Assembly: GCA_947460795.1 (NCBI GenBank)
Contig: CANHJA010000120.1
Span: forward strand, 1-6,956
Direction of reading: 5' to 3'
DNA: 6,956 nt
Origin: Bacteroidota bacterium
Lineage (GTDB): Bacteria > Bacteroidota > Bacteroidia > Chitinophagales > Chitinophagaceae
Shown: piece by piece, positions 5,957-6,956 of the stretch
Layout: every line of letters begins with the position of its first letter
Numbering within the stretch: position 1 is the stretch's first letter
Translations under genes and position numbers: made by a program
The notes under the pieces: generated by a model
What the model saw: only the letters and a program-made list of their open reading frames with translations
Told to the model about the DNA's origin: nothing
The model's database searches: none

Positions 5957-6952
5957 ATGCTCGATATCAAATACAAAAAAATAAACACCGAATTCCATTA
6001 TCCGTTTACGACTGCACATGGGCTCAAAACACATCAGCCTGCCTTGTTGGTCGCTATTTCATTCAATGGATTTATGGGCATTGGAGAAGCACCTGCCATT
6101 GTTTATTATGATGTAACCGTTGATAGTATGATTGCTGAACTGAATGAAAAAGTAAATGTATTGGAGCGCTATGCATTTACAGAGCCAGATCGTTTTTGGC
6201 ATTTTTGCCATCATTTATTTCCTACAAATCCGTTTTTAGTTTGTGCCTTAGACATTGCCTATTGGAATTTATATGCGCAGTTTAAACGCAAGTCGGTTGC
6301 TGAATTGTGGTCGCTTTCGCCTTCACTCAAAGTGGCAAATCCTCCATTGACCGATTATACCATTGGCATCGATCGCATCGAAAAAATGGTTGAAAAAATG
6401 AAAGACAATCCTTCGCCCATTTATAAAATAAAATTAGGAACCAAAGAAGACGTTGCTATTATGCAAGCGCTGAGACAACATACCGATGCGCCTTTCCGAG
6501 TAGATGCCAATGCAGGTTGGGATTTGGATACGGCGTTGGAAATGATTCCGGTGTTGAAAAACTTGGGTGTAGAATTAGTTGAACAACCTTTGGCAAAAGA
6601 GCATTGGGAAGGCATGAAAATATTAAAAAGTCAATCGTGTTTACCGCTTTTTGCGGATGAAGCATGTGTGAGCGAGCACGATGTAAAAAAATGTGCCGAA
6701 GTATTTGATGGCATCAATATTAAACTCACTAAATGCAGTGGCATTACACCTGCTATCAGAATGATTGAAGAAGCGCGCCAACTCAATTTGAAGGTTATGA
6801 TGGGTTGCATGAATGAAACTGAAATAGGTTCTGTTGCCATCGCGCATTTTATTCCGTGGTTAGATTATGTGGATGTAGATGGGCCTTTGTTATTAAAGGT
6901 GGGCGAGCTTAAACAATTGAATTATGATTTTGGAAAAGTTACGTTTAAATAG
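5957..6952 (+). CDS. Dipeptide epimerase (L-Ala-D/L-Glu epimerase type), enolase superfamily
   Basis: The protein has 331 residues, full length for the family, and is cytoplasmic (no signal peptide). The capping domain covers about 1-125 and a (beta/alpha)-barrel follows. All expected active-site elements are visible: the K157-I-K159 motif (Lys159 as one acid/base), Mg ligands D183 (RVDANAGW), E209 (VEQPLAKE) and D234 (FADEA), the opposite acid/base K256 (NIKLTKCSG), and D306-V-D308, the DxD that holds the dipeptide amino group in dipeptide epimerases. The MGCMNET segment also fits. These enzymes invert the alpha carbon of the second residue, classically turning L-Ala-D-Glu from murein into L-Ala-L-Glu (B. 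subtilis YkfB, E. coli YcjG). Bacteroidota members can prefer other dipeptides, so the exact substrate is open. A muconate-lactonizing or succinylbenzoate synthase identity is less likely given the DxD. G+C is higher than in the upstream genes. The stop is followed directly by ATGA at the window end. Confidence 0.93.
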   Translation: MLDIKYKKINTEFHYPFTTAHGLKTHQPALLVAISFNGFMGIGEAPAIVYYDVTVDSMIAELNEKVNVLERYAFTEPDRFWHFCHHLFPTNPFLVCALDIAYWNLYAQFKRKSVAELWSLSPSLKVANPPLTDYTIGIDRIEKMVEKMKDNPSPIYKIKLGTKEDVAIMQALRQHTDAPFRVDANAGWDLDTALEMIPVLKNLGVELVEQPLAKEHWEGMKILKSQSCLPLFADEACVSEHDVKKCAEVFDGINIKLTKCSGITPAIRMIEEARQLNLKVMMGCMNETEIGSVAIAHFIPWLDYVDVDGPLLLKVGELKQLNYDFGKVTFK

Positions 6953-6956
6953 ATGA

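Overview
The window reads as a Bacteroidota chromosome, probably of the Chitinophagales type. The evidence is the low G+C content, A-rich non-Shine-Dalgarno leaders before three genes, signal peptides ending in F-A/S-Q, surface repeats of the 'NTTYYCRAYATNGVGTAYGN' kind, YPxS-type TPR-like repeats, and Bacteroidota-style SPOR and TonB C-terminal domains. The order-level guess rests on the general look of the epimerase sequence and is inference. All five genes lie on the + strand. I see no tRNA, rRNA, CRISPR array, insertion sequence or GC-rich intrinsic terminator.

Layout. (1) 1-615 is the 3' end of a secreted, beta-rich protein: one fibronectin-III-like repeat followed by a C-terminal lectin/CBM-like domain of unknown specificity. 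(2) 682-1635 is an exported coiled-coil protein with an unrecognised C-terminal domain. (3) 1786-3606 and (4) 3659-5740 are tandem paralogues. They share a signal peptide, an N-terminal TPR-like region and an array of 37-residue repeats, but end differently: the first in an acidic linker plus a peptidoglycan-binding SPOR domain, the second in an unrecognised middle region plus a TonB C-terminal domain. (5) 5957-6952, after a 216-base gap, is a complete enolase-superfamily dipeptide epimerase of the L-Ala-D/L-Glu type, with visibly higher G+C.

How they fit together. Genes 2-4 all appear to be exported envelope proteins, and 3-4 are probably co-transcribed (52-base gap, no terminator). The simplest reading is that the paralogues present a common repeat scaffold in the periplasm, with one tethered to denuded peptidoglycan through SPOR and the other contacting outer-membrane TonB-dependent partners through its TonB_C domain; this is inference. 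The epimerase acts in murein-peptide or dipeptide catabolism in the cytoplasm and looks like an independent, housekeeping-type neighbour. The most unusual content is the paralogue pair: same front half, swapped back halves, and a repeat number that differs by exactly two units, partly through a recent 111-bp duplication.
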